64,000 nucleotides of DNA from Steinernema hermaphroditum (GCA_030435675.1 CM059622.1:5704001-5768000); one strand, 5' to 3'; numbered from the stretch's first letter, positions 1 to 12,060 are shown. Notes: generated by a model not told the origin, from the letters alone. Numbers and translations: made by a program.

Positions 1-796
1 ACGACCGATCAACCCGACTCGGTGATATCAAAGTGTGGCGCCGATGTGTCTGTTTGACAGAATGTCTGATAGACAGATAGACAGAGTTGCAAAAACAGAT
101 CGTTAGGTGGTTCGCTGCAGAGGAAATCGGTCTATCCTTTTTCTTCTTTTGGGTGAACTCACTGGGGGCACGTGTAAGAGGAGGGGAAGTTTGAGAAAAA
201 GAGTAATTGAACCTGAGTAGAAAAGAGGAAGTACGCGATTTGATCTAAGAAACGATCATGAAATGGTCGGACTACTTCCCCAACATGGATATGGTCAAGA
301 ACGGTTACTCACACCCTAGAACTGCCGCATTCGTAACACTTTTTTTTTGAAAATATTTGACGAGGCTACGCCGAAGACACCGAGCTACACCAACGCCTCT
401 GTTTGCTCAGTGAGTTGCGTGATCCTTATCACTCGGTGGCTCATTTGCGTAAACATGTGCTCCGAACTGTGTCCCTTTCTTGTCTCTTCCTATCGATCGA
501 TCGGAGGAGAAGAAGATCAAAGGGAAACATGGCGATGCGCCAGCATAGAGTTTTTGGGATTTATGGCGATGTTAGCTTGAGGGGAACCCGTTTCGCGCCC
601 CAAGATGCAGCCATTTATCTTACGAACAGAAGCACTTCGCACGTGCCACGCGCTCATCAAACATCGCCGATTCCGATCACGAGCGTCTTAGGATTATCAC
701 CGACTACAGTACACTTCTGATAATCCTCCGAGTGTCACACGGAAGCTCCAGGTGCGCCAACGCCTGAAAACAGCTAAGGCAGCGCGAATGAATATA
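1..796. other. Left-edge stretch without a recognised gene
   Basis: Short open frames occur on both strands but none resembles a known family and none has convincing splice structure. Around 45-90 there is an AGAC-rich run (gatagacagatagacagag) of simple-sequence character, of the kind also seen near 31150, 38240-38270 and 39140. Nothing else is supported. Confidence 0.5.
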
Positions 797-1187
797 TATT
801 TGAATAGAGTTGTCATCGGGTCGAACCCGAAAATTCGCATTTTTTCCAGTACGGACCAATTTTGTAGTCCAAACGAGAAACTTTCAAGTGCGCTGGCTTC
901 GCCCCAACATCGCCGCCCAGCATAATCAAAAAACTTTAACCGAACAACAAAACAAGGTCCAATTAGGGGTGAAACCCGAAAAACCCGAACCCGAACCCGA
1001 AAATCTGAACCCGAAAATTTTTGAATGGACTTTTTCGTTCTTCGGTCAAATTTTTTGACTATTCTGGGCCGCGACGTTGGGGCGAAGCCAGCGCACTTGG
1101 AAGTTTCTCGATTGGACTTCAAAATTGGTCCGTACTGCAAAAAATGAGGATTTTCGGGTTCGACCCGATGACAACTCTATATTTGAA
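797..1187. mobile_element. hAT-like MITE with 8-bp target duplication
   Basis: The element spans 805-1179 (375 bp) and is flanked by the direct 8-bp repeat TATTTGAA at 797-804 and 1180-1187. The ends are terminal inverted repeats starting TAGAGTTGTCATCGGGTCGA. The inverted match continues inward for about 150 bp per arm, leaving a spacer rich in GAACCC/GAAAA units. An 8-bp target duplication with a YAGAG-type end and CGGGTCG-rich subterminal sequence is typical of non-autonomous hAT elements. There is no transposase; open frames inside are by-products of the palindrome. Confidence 0.85.
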
Positions 1188-1259
1188 GCGTAGAAGGGAG
1201 GAAGAGCCGTTGCCGTATGTTAATCAGGTGTAGTCGCAGACAAGTTGCAATGACTCCAG

Positions 1260-1361
1260 AATCTTGATCTTCTGGAGATTTCAGATGCACTGCGACGATC
1301 TGAAACGCGCGTCAATGATCTAGAAAGTCAAAATGAGAATTTATTAGATGAGAGAAAATAA
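1260..1361 (+). other. Short coiled-coil-like open stretch, possible transposon relic
   Basis: One frame reads through 33 codons (NLDLLEISDALRRSETRV and on) with heptad-like leucines and many charged residues before a TAA at 1359-1361. Composition resembles coiled-coil segments of non-LTR retrotransposon ORF1 proteins, but no flanking domain could be found, so it may be chance. The rest of 1188-1833 shows nothing supportable. Confidence 0.15.
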
Positions 1362-1833
1362 TGCTGATGGAGAAGATCAGAGAGGTGGAGTTCGACAAAA
1401 CGATTTAGTTCGCCTTGTCACCGGATACTTGAGATTACGCTAAATCACCTCATATCCCCTCCACTTTCCATAACACCTTTTGGATTAAAGTTGTGCCCAA
1501 AAATGCTTCGAGAACGCCATTGCGAGCTATCTTGAGTATGACAGCGTACAAGTTCCGCTAGGCGATCATACTACTGAAGATATGAATTCGGGCGATAGCA
1601 GTAATGAATCGGAACACAAAATGGTCCTGGGTGACGACGATTAGAAACAAAAAAGTGGAGGATTATTGGACCATTAGTAAGAACTTGGAAGCCTACCACG
1701 TTGTGGTTTAATAGGGTAGAACATTTCTTTGTCAGGGTGCCAGATTGATAGGATCGCCGATTTTGGCACTGAACGCCGAAGAGATAGCCTAAGTGATGCT
1801 CAAGTGAGCTGTTTTTCCAATAGATCAATCGAT

Positions 1834-2672
1834 CTATCGGCGATATAACTTATGCTTCTTGGGACACATGCAGAGTCCCAAGTTCTTCGTGGACACGCGG
1901 ACTTCGTCCTCCGCTAGGAACTCGACTCGGAAGAAGTCCCGACAGTCGAGTGGCGACTTCCACGTCAACATGTTGGACTGTTCGCCTTTGTCCGCGACCT
2001 GCAGATCCACTCTCAGCGTCTTGAAATAGTGCCGTCCATGTTACGCAAGCAGAGTTTTGCTTCAAGGAACTTCGCGAACAATGAATCGAAAAGTTCTAGG
2101 CTGATCGGAATTTTGTTTTCTTTGGTGAGGGTTATTCTAGGCTCCTCGTATCGCTCCAAGTAAGCCTTGATTAGAGGAACGGCGCCGTTGGGCCACCATC
2201 CGTAGAGATCAAGAGAATCGAGAAAACCAGCTTCGATCTGGGTAGCCACGAACTCCTCGCAGAAAGGCCCGTAGTAAGCGATTTCCATGAACAGGAACTT
2301 GCAGGTGGAGGCGTTCAACGCTCCGAAGACAATTTCAGCAATCTTCGTCACTTCTTCCGTATGATGCCACTCAGCGTTGGAGTCTTTGTGTCGATCACTG
2401 AGGCCATGGAACTGAATCCGAGCTCCCTTTTTCAGCTTTCTGATGATGAAGGGCATCAGTTCTTCCTTCGCGAACTTGGCTGAGATCCTGTCCCAATCCC
2501 GATGCCATCCATTAGCGCCGATACCCAATCCAACGATATCGCTGTCCTCAGGGAAGTCTTTTAGGTCGTGAATGTGGAGAATTTTGACCGAGTTGTCGTC
2601 GTTCGTTCCACCGACGAGAACGATCGAAATCATCCAATCGTCGCTTCCTTTGATAGGCAGAATGCCGAACAT
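1834..2672 (-). pseudogene. Frameshifted hypothetical protein gene, nematode-type, function unknown
   Basis: An uninterrupted frame starts at ATG 2672 and runs 219 codons to a stop at 2013. The codons just before the stop look out of place. Moving one base over near 2025-2035 opens a second frame (HYFKTLRVDLQVADKGEQ onward) that ends at 1836-1834 with KKHKLYRR. That second part is rich in plausible hydrophobic and charged protein sequence (CRDFFRVEFLAEDEVRV). Together they would give about 280 residues. I do not recognise the family; the style (WWPNG, LYGWW, single-exon) is reminiscent of F-box-associated repeat proteins expanded in nematodes. This is inference only. A TTTGCAG acceptor lies 2 bases before the ATG, so an upstream exon or spliced leader is possible. 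A frameshift or assembly error could explain the break; no GT/AG pair does. Confidence 0.5.
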
Positions 2673-3229
2673 TTCTGCAAAGCACTACAAGAATCGTTGA
2701 ATAAAACGCGCCACAAAATCAAAGAATTGTATAGCCAAAAGTCGCAAAGACAGTTCGCAAGGACAGAGCGCTATACTAGCGCTACTCTTCCCAAGCCTTC
2801 TAATTCTTTACAAACACGTTATTCTGATCCTAGAGTACTTAAGCTGATATTTACACGTTTCAATTGCGTTAAGATCATTTTTAGGTCTCACATGTTCGTT
2901 TCCTCGCAAGTTTCCAATGCGAGAAAGGAGATCACTCGCTGAATCTGCATCTTACAAAGGGACCTTCCGAACAGGACTGGGTAAAGAGATTTGTCAACTT
3001 TGAGACCGAGACTCGAGGCTTTTCACTCTTTTCCAGGAAAACTGCGTTTTGTTCTGATACTACCTCTTACAATATGGGCATATTGGGCTCTGAATGCTAA
3101 AAGTACTTCATCCTGTACATGTAAGACGACATTATCACCGGCGTTAGCTAGCACGACTATAAAATTCTCTAACCTTTCTTGGCACTCCGACATTGGCACC
3201 TTTAGAATGCGTTTTACATTGATGCAACC
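2673..3229. other. No gene seen
   Basis: AT-rich sequence between the frameshifted gene and the next MITE. Short open frames only, without domain resemblance. Confidence 0.4.
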
Positions 3230-3697
3230 TGCACACTGCAGGGCTGTGTACACTCTCGACTCTCGGCTCTCGGGGAGTTTTTGGCCTCTCGACTATCGAC
3301 TCTCGGCCGAGAGTGGCGAGACGAGAGTAGCCTTGGTCCCACCACGAAAATCCTGAAATTTTGCCATGCGAACACTGTATGGACAATTTTCCTAGTTGCT
3401 ACCGTTTACTCGTCATCACTGTCCGTGTTAATCACTCCGACAATCCAGTCCTCCACCGTTTCGACTTTGAGTTCGTCTAGGATAGACTCTGAGTTGCACT
3501 CGTACTCGATCCCAAAGGAGTGGAAGGGTACTCGTTCGGGTTGCACGCGTGTGGTCCTCTGGTTGTATAGCGAAAATCACACAGTATGGATGACAAAACC
3601 ATCCAAGGTCGGCACTCTCGTCTCGACTCTCGTCTCGGATAAAAAATCCCACCCGAGAGTGTCGACTCTCGACTCTCGCACAGCCCTGCTGCACACT
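3230..3697. mobile_element. hAT-like MITE rich in GACTCTCG repeats, 8-bp target duplication
   Basis: The element spans 3238-3689 (452 bp). It begins GCAGGGCTGTG and ends CACAGCCCTGC, a perfect 11-bp terminal inverted repeat. It is flanked by the direct repeat TGCACACT at 3230-3237 and 3690-3697. Both ends carry subterminal arrays of ACTCTCG/CTCTCGT in opposite orientation (3250-3330 and 3610-3680). CAGGG ends plus an 8-bp duplication fit the hAT superfamily. No transposase is encoded, so it is a non-autonomous copy. Confidence 0.85.
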
Positions 3698-3770
3698 ACC
3701 GGCCGTTAACAGGCGGGTCGATTCTTGTCGCTTAAAGTGCAGTACTGTACGGTATTGAAATAATTAAATA

Positions 3771-3776
3771 TTTATT
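3771..3776 (-). terminator. Polyadenylation signal AATAAA for the HNF4-like receptor
   Basis: On the minus strand AATAAA lies about 143 bases after the stop codon at 3919, in AT-rich sequence. Confidence 0.5.
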
Positions 3777-3918
3777 TCTTCAAAGGATCTCTTCCAAAAT
3801 CTCAAAATTCGCATCGGAAACCTAGGGGAAGCGAAAGAGTGTACAGGCGAGGGACTAAACGACGAGTGAGGCGAAGAGGGACACGTATGAGGACTGCTCG
3901 AAGGAGGGCCACGGGCCC

Positions 3919-6900
3919 TCAAACGGGGAACGGCGTAGAGAGCTGCGTGAGGATCGGGTCGCTCGACTTGGCGGCCGAGGAGGAGGACTGGTCGTTGAGG
4001 ATCAGCTGCTCCATGAGGGCGTCGATGTTGACGAAGCCGAAGACGCGCGCCAGCTGCACGTCCTCCACCAGTTGCTGCGAGATCGCCTGTAGAGGCGGGA
4101 GGAGGAGGAGCAGGAGGCCGAGCCGACAGTCTTCGGTGTCGCCCGAGTGGAAACGGAGCGCCCGGAGAGCCATGGAGCGCGTCTCCTCGATAGGGCCGCG
4201 TGAGACGAGTTCGCGGTGGGACCCTGGAAGTGAAGGATTGTTGGGGTTGCTGACACTGCGGGGATACCTGGGTTGAAGAAGACGATGGCCTTAAGGGCGA
4301 CGTACTCGCTCGTCTCGATGACAAGGGAGCGCATCGGCCGCACGAGTTCGTCGAGGATCCGCACGACGACGGAACTAAAGTGGGCGTAGAGGCGTCTTCC
4401 GGCAGAGCTCACTTGATGTCTCCGATGGCGACGGCATGCTGCTGCGTGATGAGCGTGTCGTTGGAGAGACAGATCGCCTCTTCGGCGATGGTTAGCGAGC
4501 GGAAGGCGACGCCGAGCACGATGAGGAGGGCCGAGTTGGCCTTCAGGAGCGCCACTTGGTCCTCCAGGGGAAGGGAGGTGAACTGGGGGAGAGACTTCGC
4601 CCACTCGACGAGGAGCACCAGCTGCTGGTGGAAGCTCTTGCCGACGTCGTTGAGGGTCGCCAGACGGTCGCCGTACTCCACCTTGATCTTCCCGCGGTCA
4701 TAGATAGCCTGGAACGGAGAGCTGAGAGCCGAGGGGCGCAGGACCTACGCTGACTTGCTCGGTGCGTTTGATGACGGAGCCGCGAAGCTGCTGGCAGAGA
4801 GACTCCGCCTGGACGAGCTGCTGGATGAACTGCGAGCTTTCCTCCTCGTAGTCCGTCTTCCGACGCTTCCCGATCGAGTCGCGCTCGTTTTGGATCGCTG
4901 AAAGGGGTGCTATGAGGAGGGGACGGGGGCCGTGTGTACCTTCTGCTTTCATTCCTGCTTGGAGACATTTCCGGAGACGACACGAACGACAAGAGTTCCG
5001 GTGATCTGAAGGTTGTTCTATGAAATACGAAGGCAGTGGTTCTAGTGTTGATGTGTTTTCTTAAAACACCAAAATCTTGTATTCTTAGCTAGGATTTTTC
5101 CTCTCCCGCATTTAAAACACCAGCACACCATTAAGTAAATAGTCCAAAAATATTGGATTTTAATATTGAAAGTGAGCCGCCTTTGAGCCACAAAATGAGA
5201 TCGCTTATATTGGGTTGATGCATGGAAAATGGCCGATCATTTTTGTTATTATTTACTGAAAGAAAACACAAAGATTTCAGCCAAGGTACTCACTATTCTT
5301 ATGTACAACTTCAGTCCACTTTATGGCCAATATGCGGATTCCTCGTTTGTAGAATACGCGAGGTTTAAAATCGAAAAATTGTTTTGGTCCGATTTTCGAC
5401 CTCTTTACCTTGTTCTGGTTTTCTCGGATATCGCCATTTATGGATGAGCATAGATAACAGTAAGATAGAGCGAAGAAAGTGCTATATGAGCATTCAAACA
5501 GGAATCTCTCAGCTCAAACTGGAAAGCCATTATAGGGATCAAGTTGAAAATGTGAGAGGGCAGTGGTACTTTTTGATAATTCTAGGGTCATTTTTTCACT
5601 TTTGGCCTCTATTCCCGTGAAATTTAAATGAGCTCGTGGAGTCGCTATGTGGGCATGGTAGCTGTGAATGTTAGCTACCTACTGCATGTCTCTGTTGCCT
5701 GTTATAATACTTAACCAATTGGAAACGTTGGAGTTAACAGAACATGGTGATCCGACAAGGCCATCTTTTTCAAGACTTTACGACTTTATTTCGTGAATCA
5801 AGGGCTTACGCCTTGCACGACACCGAAAATAGACAAACAGAGGATGTCTGGCAGACAGACGACTTCATCCCTGGCTTGGCGTCGATGTCGATTCGGTCGT
5901 AGACGGCGCGCTTCACGGGACATCTGGAAATCAGCGAACCTCCGGAAATTTGACGGAACATCTTCTTCGCGGGCATTTAGAGCACTGTGGGGCTTCGGAG
6001 AGACGAGTCCGTGGTCCGGGAGTTGCGTCTTCGGTGGTGGTGGCGTCCTCAGAGCGTCGGCGACCTTCGGGATGACATCTCACGCAGCGTTGGGCGTCGG
6101 ATTCTTGGCGTTGGACATCTTGTTGTCAGCGGTGGTGGGACTACGGCTTCCGGGTGTCCCAATTCCTTCTGGAGGCCGGAAGACTCAAACATGCCACAGG
6201 GTTTGCTATCAGACCGATCAGACACTCGGAGAGCGCTTTTTCAAGATTGCTCTAAAACATGACGAGCACAACGATGATTGCATCCGGTAGGTAAGACCGA
6301 AGGATGTACATGATTTAAGGCATCCACCGCTCATCACACAACTAATGAAGCCTCTATATCAATTCACATTTCGCCATCTCGAGGTGCCAAAAAATGGCCT
6401 TTAAGATAGAATAGTCCTTTAACATCAAGAGGAATGTAACGGACAAGCCGCCAATCATGGTGTAGGGCGCGAATTCACTGACCAAATAAAAGTTGCAAAT
6501 ACCGTGAACCATCTTTCTCTCCATTCAGAACAACCTGGAAGAAGTGGAAATAAGTGCTTTTGAACATCTTTTTGCTTTCAAAACTTAGAACACAAATTTA
6601 AAGAGTACTCTTCAATGGGTCCTGAAACGATGTGAAGGACCGTTTTTCCAGTCTTTTTTTGATGGGACCACGTTGTAGGGCGTCTAAAATAACCCATAGT
6701 TAGTGTCTTCATGACACAGTTTGCCCAAACAAAGCAATTCTTCCAAGACGCTTTTTGCCTCTCAAAACTTAGACCCCTAGCTTAACCAGAATTCATTTTA
6801 AGGGTTCAGGGATCAGTTTTAATATCGGAAGACACTGCAATAGGTTTTAAAATACACTGAAAAACGTGAAAACGTTTGAGAAACGCGGAAAGACCCATAT

Positions 6901-9601
6901 TTCCGGTCATATACGAACCCTGGAAGAATTCTGGTCAACCTAGGGTTCCATGTTTTAAAGAGCAAAAAAAGATCTTAGAAGAATTGTTTTGTTTGGACAA
7001 ACTGTGTCAAGAAGACACTAGTTATGGGTTATTTTAGACGCTCTCCAACGTGGTCCCATCAAAAAAGACTGGAAAACGGGTCTTTCGCATCGTTTCTGGA
7101 CCCATTTAAGAGTGCTCTTTAAATTGGGCTTCTTAGTTTTGAAGGCAAAAAGGTCTTTAAAAGCACTTGTTTCCATTTATTTCACTTTCTATGTTATTTT
7201 CGAGAACGATTACTAACTGTGCTTGCAACCTTTATTTGGTCACTTTTCAATTAAAATCATAGAAAATACCAGAAACAGATAGTAAAGCAACAACGAACAG
7301 CGAAAATCAGCCGACTCCTGTAGGTGAGTCTATCATTATGCACCACACTGTATATATTTAACATATTTGTTTTTTTTACAGCTTATTAAATTTTTTGTAA
7401 TCTGGGCTAAATCGTTATTCAATAAAGCCGTCACCGTCATGATAATGAACGCAACGGAAGCCATAGTATTTTGCAACGGGCTGCGGAACCGGTTTTCTTT
7501 CTTCGGCAAACTATCAAACGTGCAAAGCACATTTTTTACACAAACCAAGTTGCTATAATGCTACCATTAGAATTGTAGGTTCGTAGACCTTGACTGAGCT
7601 TTCTTTTCCACGAATTTCCATGACACAAATTGGCTTCAAATCTCTTTAGAAAATCGTTTTAAAAATCGCGGTGAATCCCCTAAAAATCATTCGTTGTAGG
7701 GATGCGCACTTCTCGTAATCCTCCGTCGGCGTTCGCGGCCTTCGGTGTTACATTTTAATCGGCGATTAGTCATATTCCGATTTATTTTCGGCGTTCTTTC
7801 GAAAACAGAGTCGCGTCACGGCCGATCTCTGAGTGATTTTTGAAGATCGCAGCCTGGTGGCGGTCAGCAGATGTCCGCGGGGGTCAGGAGAGTCATGGCT
7901 CACTGATAAGTGAATTCCGAGGCGTGAAAGCACACTACAAAGTGCGAAGAGTAGGGGGAAGGGAGGGCGCCGATTTGTGGCTGACTTCTCCTGATAGGAG
8001 TGATCTTTAGATTTTTCACAGGAAGGCCGAGAACTACTACAAAATTGCTGGGACTTTCAGAAAACTGATGATCCACGATCTCCTGCGCAGGTGAATCACA
8101 CGCCAATAGCGACCAGAAACCGACCGTCTTCCAAAAATAGAAATCCTGGGAAAACACGTTTGTGGCATGTTTATGTTTATTCGTTTAGCGTGGTTTCATG
8201 TGTTAATCCGATTTATGAAAGTCATCGAAAACATTTCGGCTGCTTCTAGAAATGCGCGGAAGAAGAGCACTTCAAGTTATTGAAAGTGGGAAAGTCGGTC
8301 CATTCTGAGGGGGCATCTCAGCACCTTCGAAAGTGACAAGAGACTACATAACAATTTGAAAAGAAAACATAACAATTTAGTGCAGTTTTCCCCTTGGTTC
8401 AATTGAATCAGGGAGGGCCATCTAGACAGAGTTCTATTAAAAGTCGCTTTCGAGTCTATTCAATCGTGAGACAGGTCGGCGACGGCTTCTTTTCGCAGCT
8501 CTCTTCCTCTTTCCCAGCAATCTGCTTTTGGTACACTAGGTACAGATGGGAAAAAATCGAAAATTAAATCCAGCTAGGTGCCGACTATTAAGTGGTCAAA
8601 ACTAGATTTAAATATTTTGATGAAATATCGATCTTTCATGTGATATCTGCAACTTTGCTACTTCTAAGACGCAATCAGTAGTTTGATGTATACTGTGGGC
8701 ACGCGGAGCGCTTTCACTGCAACCTCTACATGGTTGAAAGGATCAAAAAAGTGTGGAAATACAATGATTTTCTGGAAATGTGATCTTAAGAGATCGGTTG
8801 ATCTTGAGTGTTTAACTCGTTCTAGTACTCCACCGTAGATGTTCCTTACTAATATTGCTTACTTTAGGATCACATGAAATCGACATCAGAGCGGAAAATC
8901 TTCTTATAAAAGGATAAAAGTTACTTAAGAGTTACTCATAATCTTATCCGATGATGTGCCACCGTTTGGCGTCACGTAAATGCCGGCCATCAGATCTGAG
9001 AAATACATAACTGTGGAGAGGCTGTGAGAACGAACGACCTTTTGACCGGTCACAGTCCAAGAAAAGCAGCAGCTAGGGAATATTTCAAAGTGAGATGCGG
9101 GAAGAGGGGCTTCACATCAAGATGTCTTAAGAGCCTTTTCGATCATGACTCAGGTAATATACTGATTGATTCATAAGTTCTTCAGATAAATCGTAGAGTC
9201 GAAGGTGAGCACATCCACAGAACCCTAATTTCTGAGATTTGGACCGATCTTCGACCTTTTTAGAGTCCTAGGAAATGGAAGCTTCTGTTTGTACATAACT
9301 AAAAAGAGAGCTGATTTCTTCAGATTTGTTTGAGATATACAAAAACCAGGTAACCCGTCACACTTGAAACCCTCAATGGTTCACTCACTTTTGTCGACAC
9401 TGCAGCTGTGGTTGAACCTGCAGGCGTACTTGTGCGACTTCCGGATACTTCTTCTGAAGAACCCTGCAACGAGATGCGTTCGGTGCCAAGAGCCCGTGCC
9501 AGGAGATCACCTTTGCATCCGTCGCAGGAGATGGCGCCGTAGTGTTTCCCGGTGGCGCGGTCGGCGCAGATGTGACACTCGGCGGCGACCTCTTCGGCCA
9601 T
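3919..9601 (-). CDS. HNF4-type nuclear hormone receptor (NR2A-like)
   Basis: A ligand-type transcription factor of 362 residues in seven exons: 9511-9601, 9389-9463, 4940-5005, 4749-4897, 4413-4708, 4268-4374, 3919-4223. All phases match. The DNA-binding domain has zinc cysteines at about 9, 12, 26, 29 and 45, 51, 61, 64. It carries the HNF4 P-box CDGCKG, then [17 protein letters not shown] and [15 protein letters not shown]. The ligand-binding domain starts near residue 150 and contains the receptor signature [20 protein letters not shown], close to HNF4. It ends with an AF-2-like helix ([12 protein letters not shown]). The family binds direct repeats as homodimers and controls metabolic genes. 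Intron 2, inside the second zinc finger, is 4,383 bp and holds a foldback repeat, while the other introns are short (four of 40-50 bp, where checked). A related receptor lies 11 kb downstream on the same strand. The start at 9601 is the first ATG before the first zinc finger; an upstream 5' exon cannot be excluded. Confidence 0.88.
6475..7245. repeat. Large imperfect foldback (inverted) repeat in a receptor intron
   Basis: The sequence from about 6475 (actgaccaaataaaagttgc) inward is the imperfect reverse complement of that ending near 7245 (gcaacctttatttggtcact). Matching blocks continue inward, for example 6555-6620 against 7115-7180, 6640-6740 against 6970-7080, and the CCCTAGnTTnACCAGAATTC motif at about 6775-6795 against 6930-6950. 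The loop is near 6850-6880. Arms are roughly 80% alike by eye. It is probably an old foldback transposon or an inverted duplication; no target duplication was identified and no protein is encoded. Confidence 0.75.
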
Positions 9602-11500
9602 GGCGACGATTCGGACGGCAAAAGACGAGTTCGGAGGTGGCGGTGGAGGGGACCGCGGCGGAATCGATCGGAGAGAGACGATAAGGCGGTGGGACGACGG
9701 TGGCGGCGACGGTGATCTCTGTGGCTTCTTCTTCTACTCCAACTCACTGTTTCTCACCTGTAGCGAATGGCTGCAAGCCGACGGCGTTTCTTACAACGCG
9801 CCAAACGTGATCTGCGCGTGGACGCGAGCGGGAGGCAGGCTGGAGGCGACCACAAATATTTGTTGACGCCTTCCTGGGGGATTAGCGCCATCCGTGCCCC
9901 AGAAGACCCGACACGTGAGCGAAATCGCGCTCCTGGAGGTCCTCTGGGAGGTGACGTAGGGAAGGTGACGGCATTTGGAGTGATCTTTCGTGCGTTGAAA
10001 AGGAGGCCTTGGCACTGATAGGCCTTCGACTATTCTCGGAGAAATGTACAAAAATAGTGCGGTAGGGGACATTGGACTCGACCGTAACAGCAATGATCAT
10101 TTATCCTGATATCATCTACCTCGCACAAATTTGTCTGACTCAAAATGTTAGATTTCATTTAGGGGGGTTTCCTAGGCAGTGCGTCGTCTATGATCAAAGA
10201 ACCGTTCTTCGAATAAAGACCTCCAGCATCAGCTAGTAAAATATACCAACACATAATTTAATTTTTGGACGCTTGAAGCAATCCCAGATTTGTATGCGGT
10301 TGCACCACATGAATGTCTATTAAAAAGAGGTTTACGCTTCATCGATGCAAACTAGACCACTTCTTCGTTTAGACTTCAGAAAGTTCAGCTGATCTGCTTT
10401 GAATTTTCAGGTTCATGATGCATCATTTCTTCCTAAGACATAATAGAAAAGCTTTTCATAATAACGACAAAGTAGACAGATTATCAACACTGAGTAAATC
10501 CATGCAGCGTGTAAGAGTCCCACTCCTTTCGCTATCTCTCTGGTAGACAAACGACTGCACTTATTTTTATAGTAGGAATCAGCGCGAAGTGGTGGAAAAC
10601 GAAGTGGTAATAGTCGATGCTGTGGCCAGATTCCGCATGTCCGCGTCTTTTTGCTATACGCTAAAAGTGTTATGGATTCACGTAAAGAGGGCAATAGTCA
10701 TTAGGCAGGTGGGCCTTGCAAAACTGCGTATTAAATGGAACAGCTGTATCGGCAAGGTAGCCTAAATATGGATAAGCGGTAAAAGCTGAAAAAGGTAAAA
10801 AGTCAAAAACGTAAGCAGTTCGCTTTTTGGGACTTCAAGTAAAACATGGCAGACAGCCTCACTTCGTGCAACCTATTTCCCCATACTGAAAATGGGGATT
10901 TTTTACGGGGACACCAAGTTTTATTTAAGCGTCAGCTTCTTCTGCTTCTTTTCTTTTCTGCAGCATATCCATTTGCAAACATGCTCCAATCCCCAACCCT
11001 TCCAACCCACCCACTTTGCAACTCTTGGTGACGTCAGGCCTGCGCTGCAACGTGCTCCGAGTGGTTTCCCCGCGGCCACAAAGTACGAAGAACGCCCGCT
11101 TACCGTAAACACTCGGAACGCTCTTTCGATTAATCACGGAATCGCCACGCGGTCGCTCACGTGCTTTTAGGCGTCGAAGGCCCGCTGAGGTCATCGAACC
11201 GAAGATCACCGTGTGTGATGTGGATTTGCAGAAGAGCCGAAGCCCCTCGAAGGTATTTGCCACCGGCGAAAGCCCGGGAGGTGGCCTGGAATGCTGGAAA
11301 TCCCATTTGCAAAGGTTGCAAGGCGCATATCCTTTGAATTCGTTTCAAAAGAAAACGCTTCGCGGGAATTGTTTACGCCTGCAGCGTCTCTGTTTACCGC
11401 AAATTAGGTGAATGTGGGGAACGAAGGAGACACGCGACGGAATGGCCAAAGATAAAGGGAGCTGCACGACGCTTTGCAGAATCTGGAGATGCTTGCACGT
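9602..11500. other. Upstream region of the HNF4-like receptor, no other gene seen
   Basis: The first 200 bases are GC-rich and may hold the promoter or a 5' exon of the receptor on the minus strand. Open frames at 10846-11411 exist on both strands and overlap one another; none has a recognisable domain. Confidence 0.4.
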
Positions 11501-11519
11501 GCAGATACGTAGGGGGGTG

Positions 11520-12060
11520 CGTGAAGGGGAGGCATATTCCTGTGGCGGAGTCCTGCCGCAAGGTTTGGCCTGTAAAGACATGCAAGAGATTTCCAGATGG
11601 CACCTCCAAGATCAGGAAAAGAAAGGAAGATTCTGATCAGCGACCATCTCTGACCAGGAGCGAACAACCGCTCACTTAACTCATTCAGCGAACATCACAA
11701 AGAGCGAGTGGACAACCCGACCGATCGCCGTTCTTAACGCCAAAGTGCGCCAAAGTCATGGAAAACGTGAAAACGAGGAGTCTTGCGTGAAAGCTGGGAC
11801 CAGATTCCTGTGGAGGTGTCCTGCCGCGAGGTTTAGCCTGCAAAGGCAAAATGGAATTTGTGTCACTTTCCAGAACAAGTAACCAACATTCTGATCAGCC
11901 TGCATCTGATGCTTGGCGAGACGGTGGAAGTGCAGGCCTTCTGGGATCTTTCTCGGGGTGATCATCACGATGGCTGAGAACGACCGCTCACTCATTTATT
12001 CAGCGAACTTGAGAGAGAGAGTGGAGGACCGATCGCCGTTCTGATCAGTCTGCATCTGAT
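11520..12060. repeat. Diverged tandem duplication
   Basis: Two copies of a unit of about 230-270 bases lie in direct orientation. Both run: ATTCCTGTGG, GTCCTGCCGC(A/G)AGGTTT, CCTG(T/C)AAAG, ATTCTGATCAGC, CGCTCACT, ATTCAGCGAAC, GAGAG(C/A)GAGTGGA, CCGATCGCCGTTCT. Copy 1 spans about 11530-11735 and copy 2 about 11795-12035. Copy 2 has insertions. No coding role is apparent. Confidence 0.55.

Noticed and set aside
816..835. GGGTCGAACCCG resembling a tRNA T-arm.
   Set aside because: It is part of the MITE terminal inverted repeat and no acceptor or anticodon stem can be drawn around it.
697..1233. Several open frames on both strands.
   Set aside because: They lie in the arms of the palindromic MITE and translate to the same peptides in mirror image.
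5793..6290. A 165-codon plus-strand frame inside the large receptor intron.
   Set aside because: No domain, no splice signals in agreement, and a composition typical of non-coding GC-rich sequence; a nested gene is not supported.
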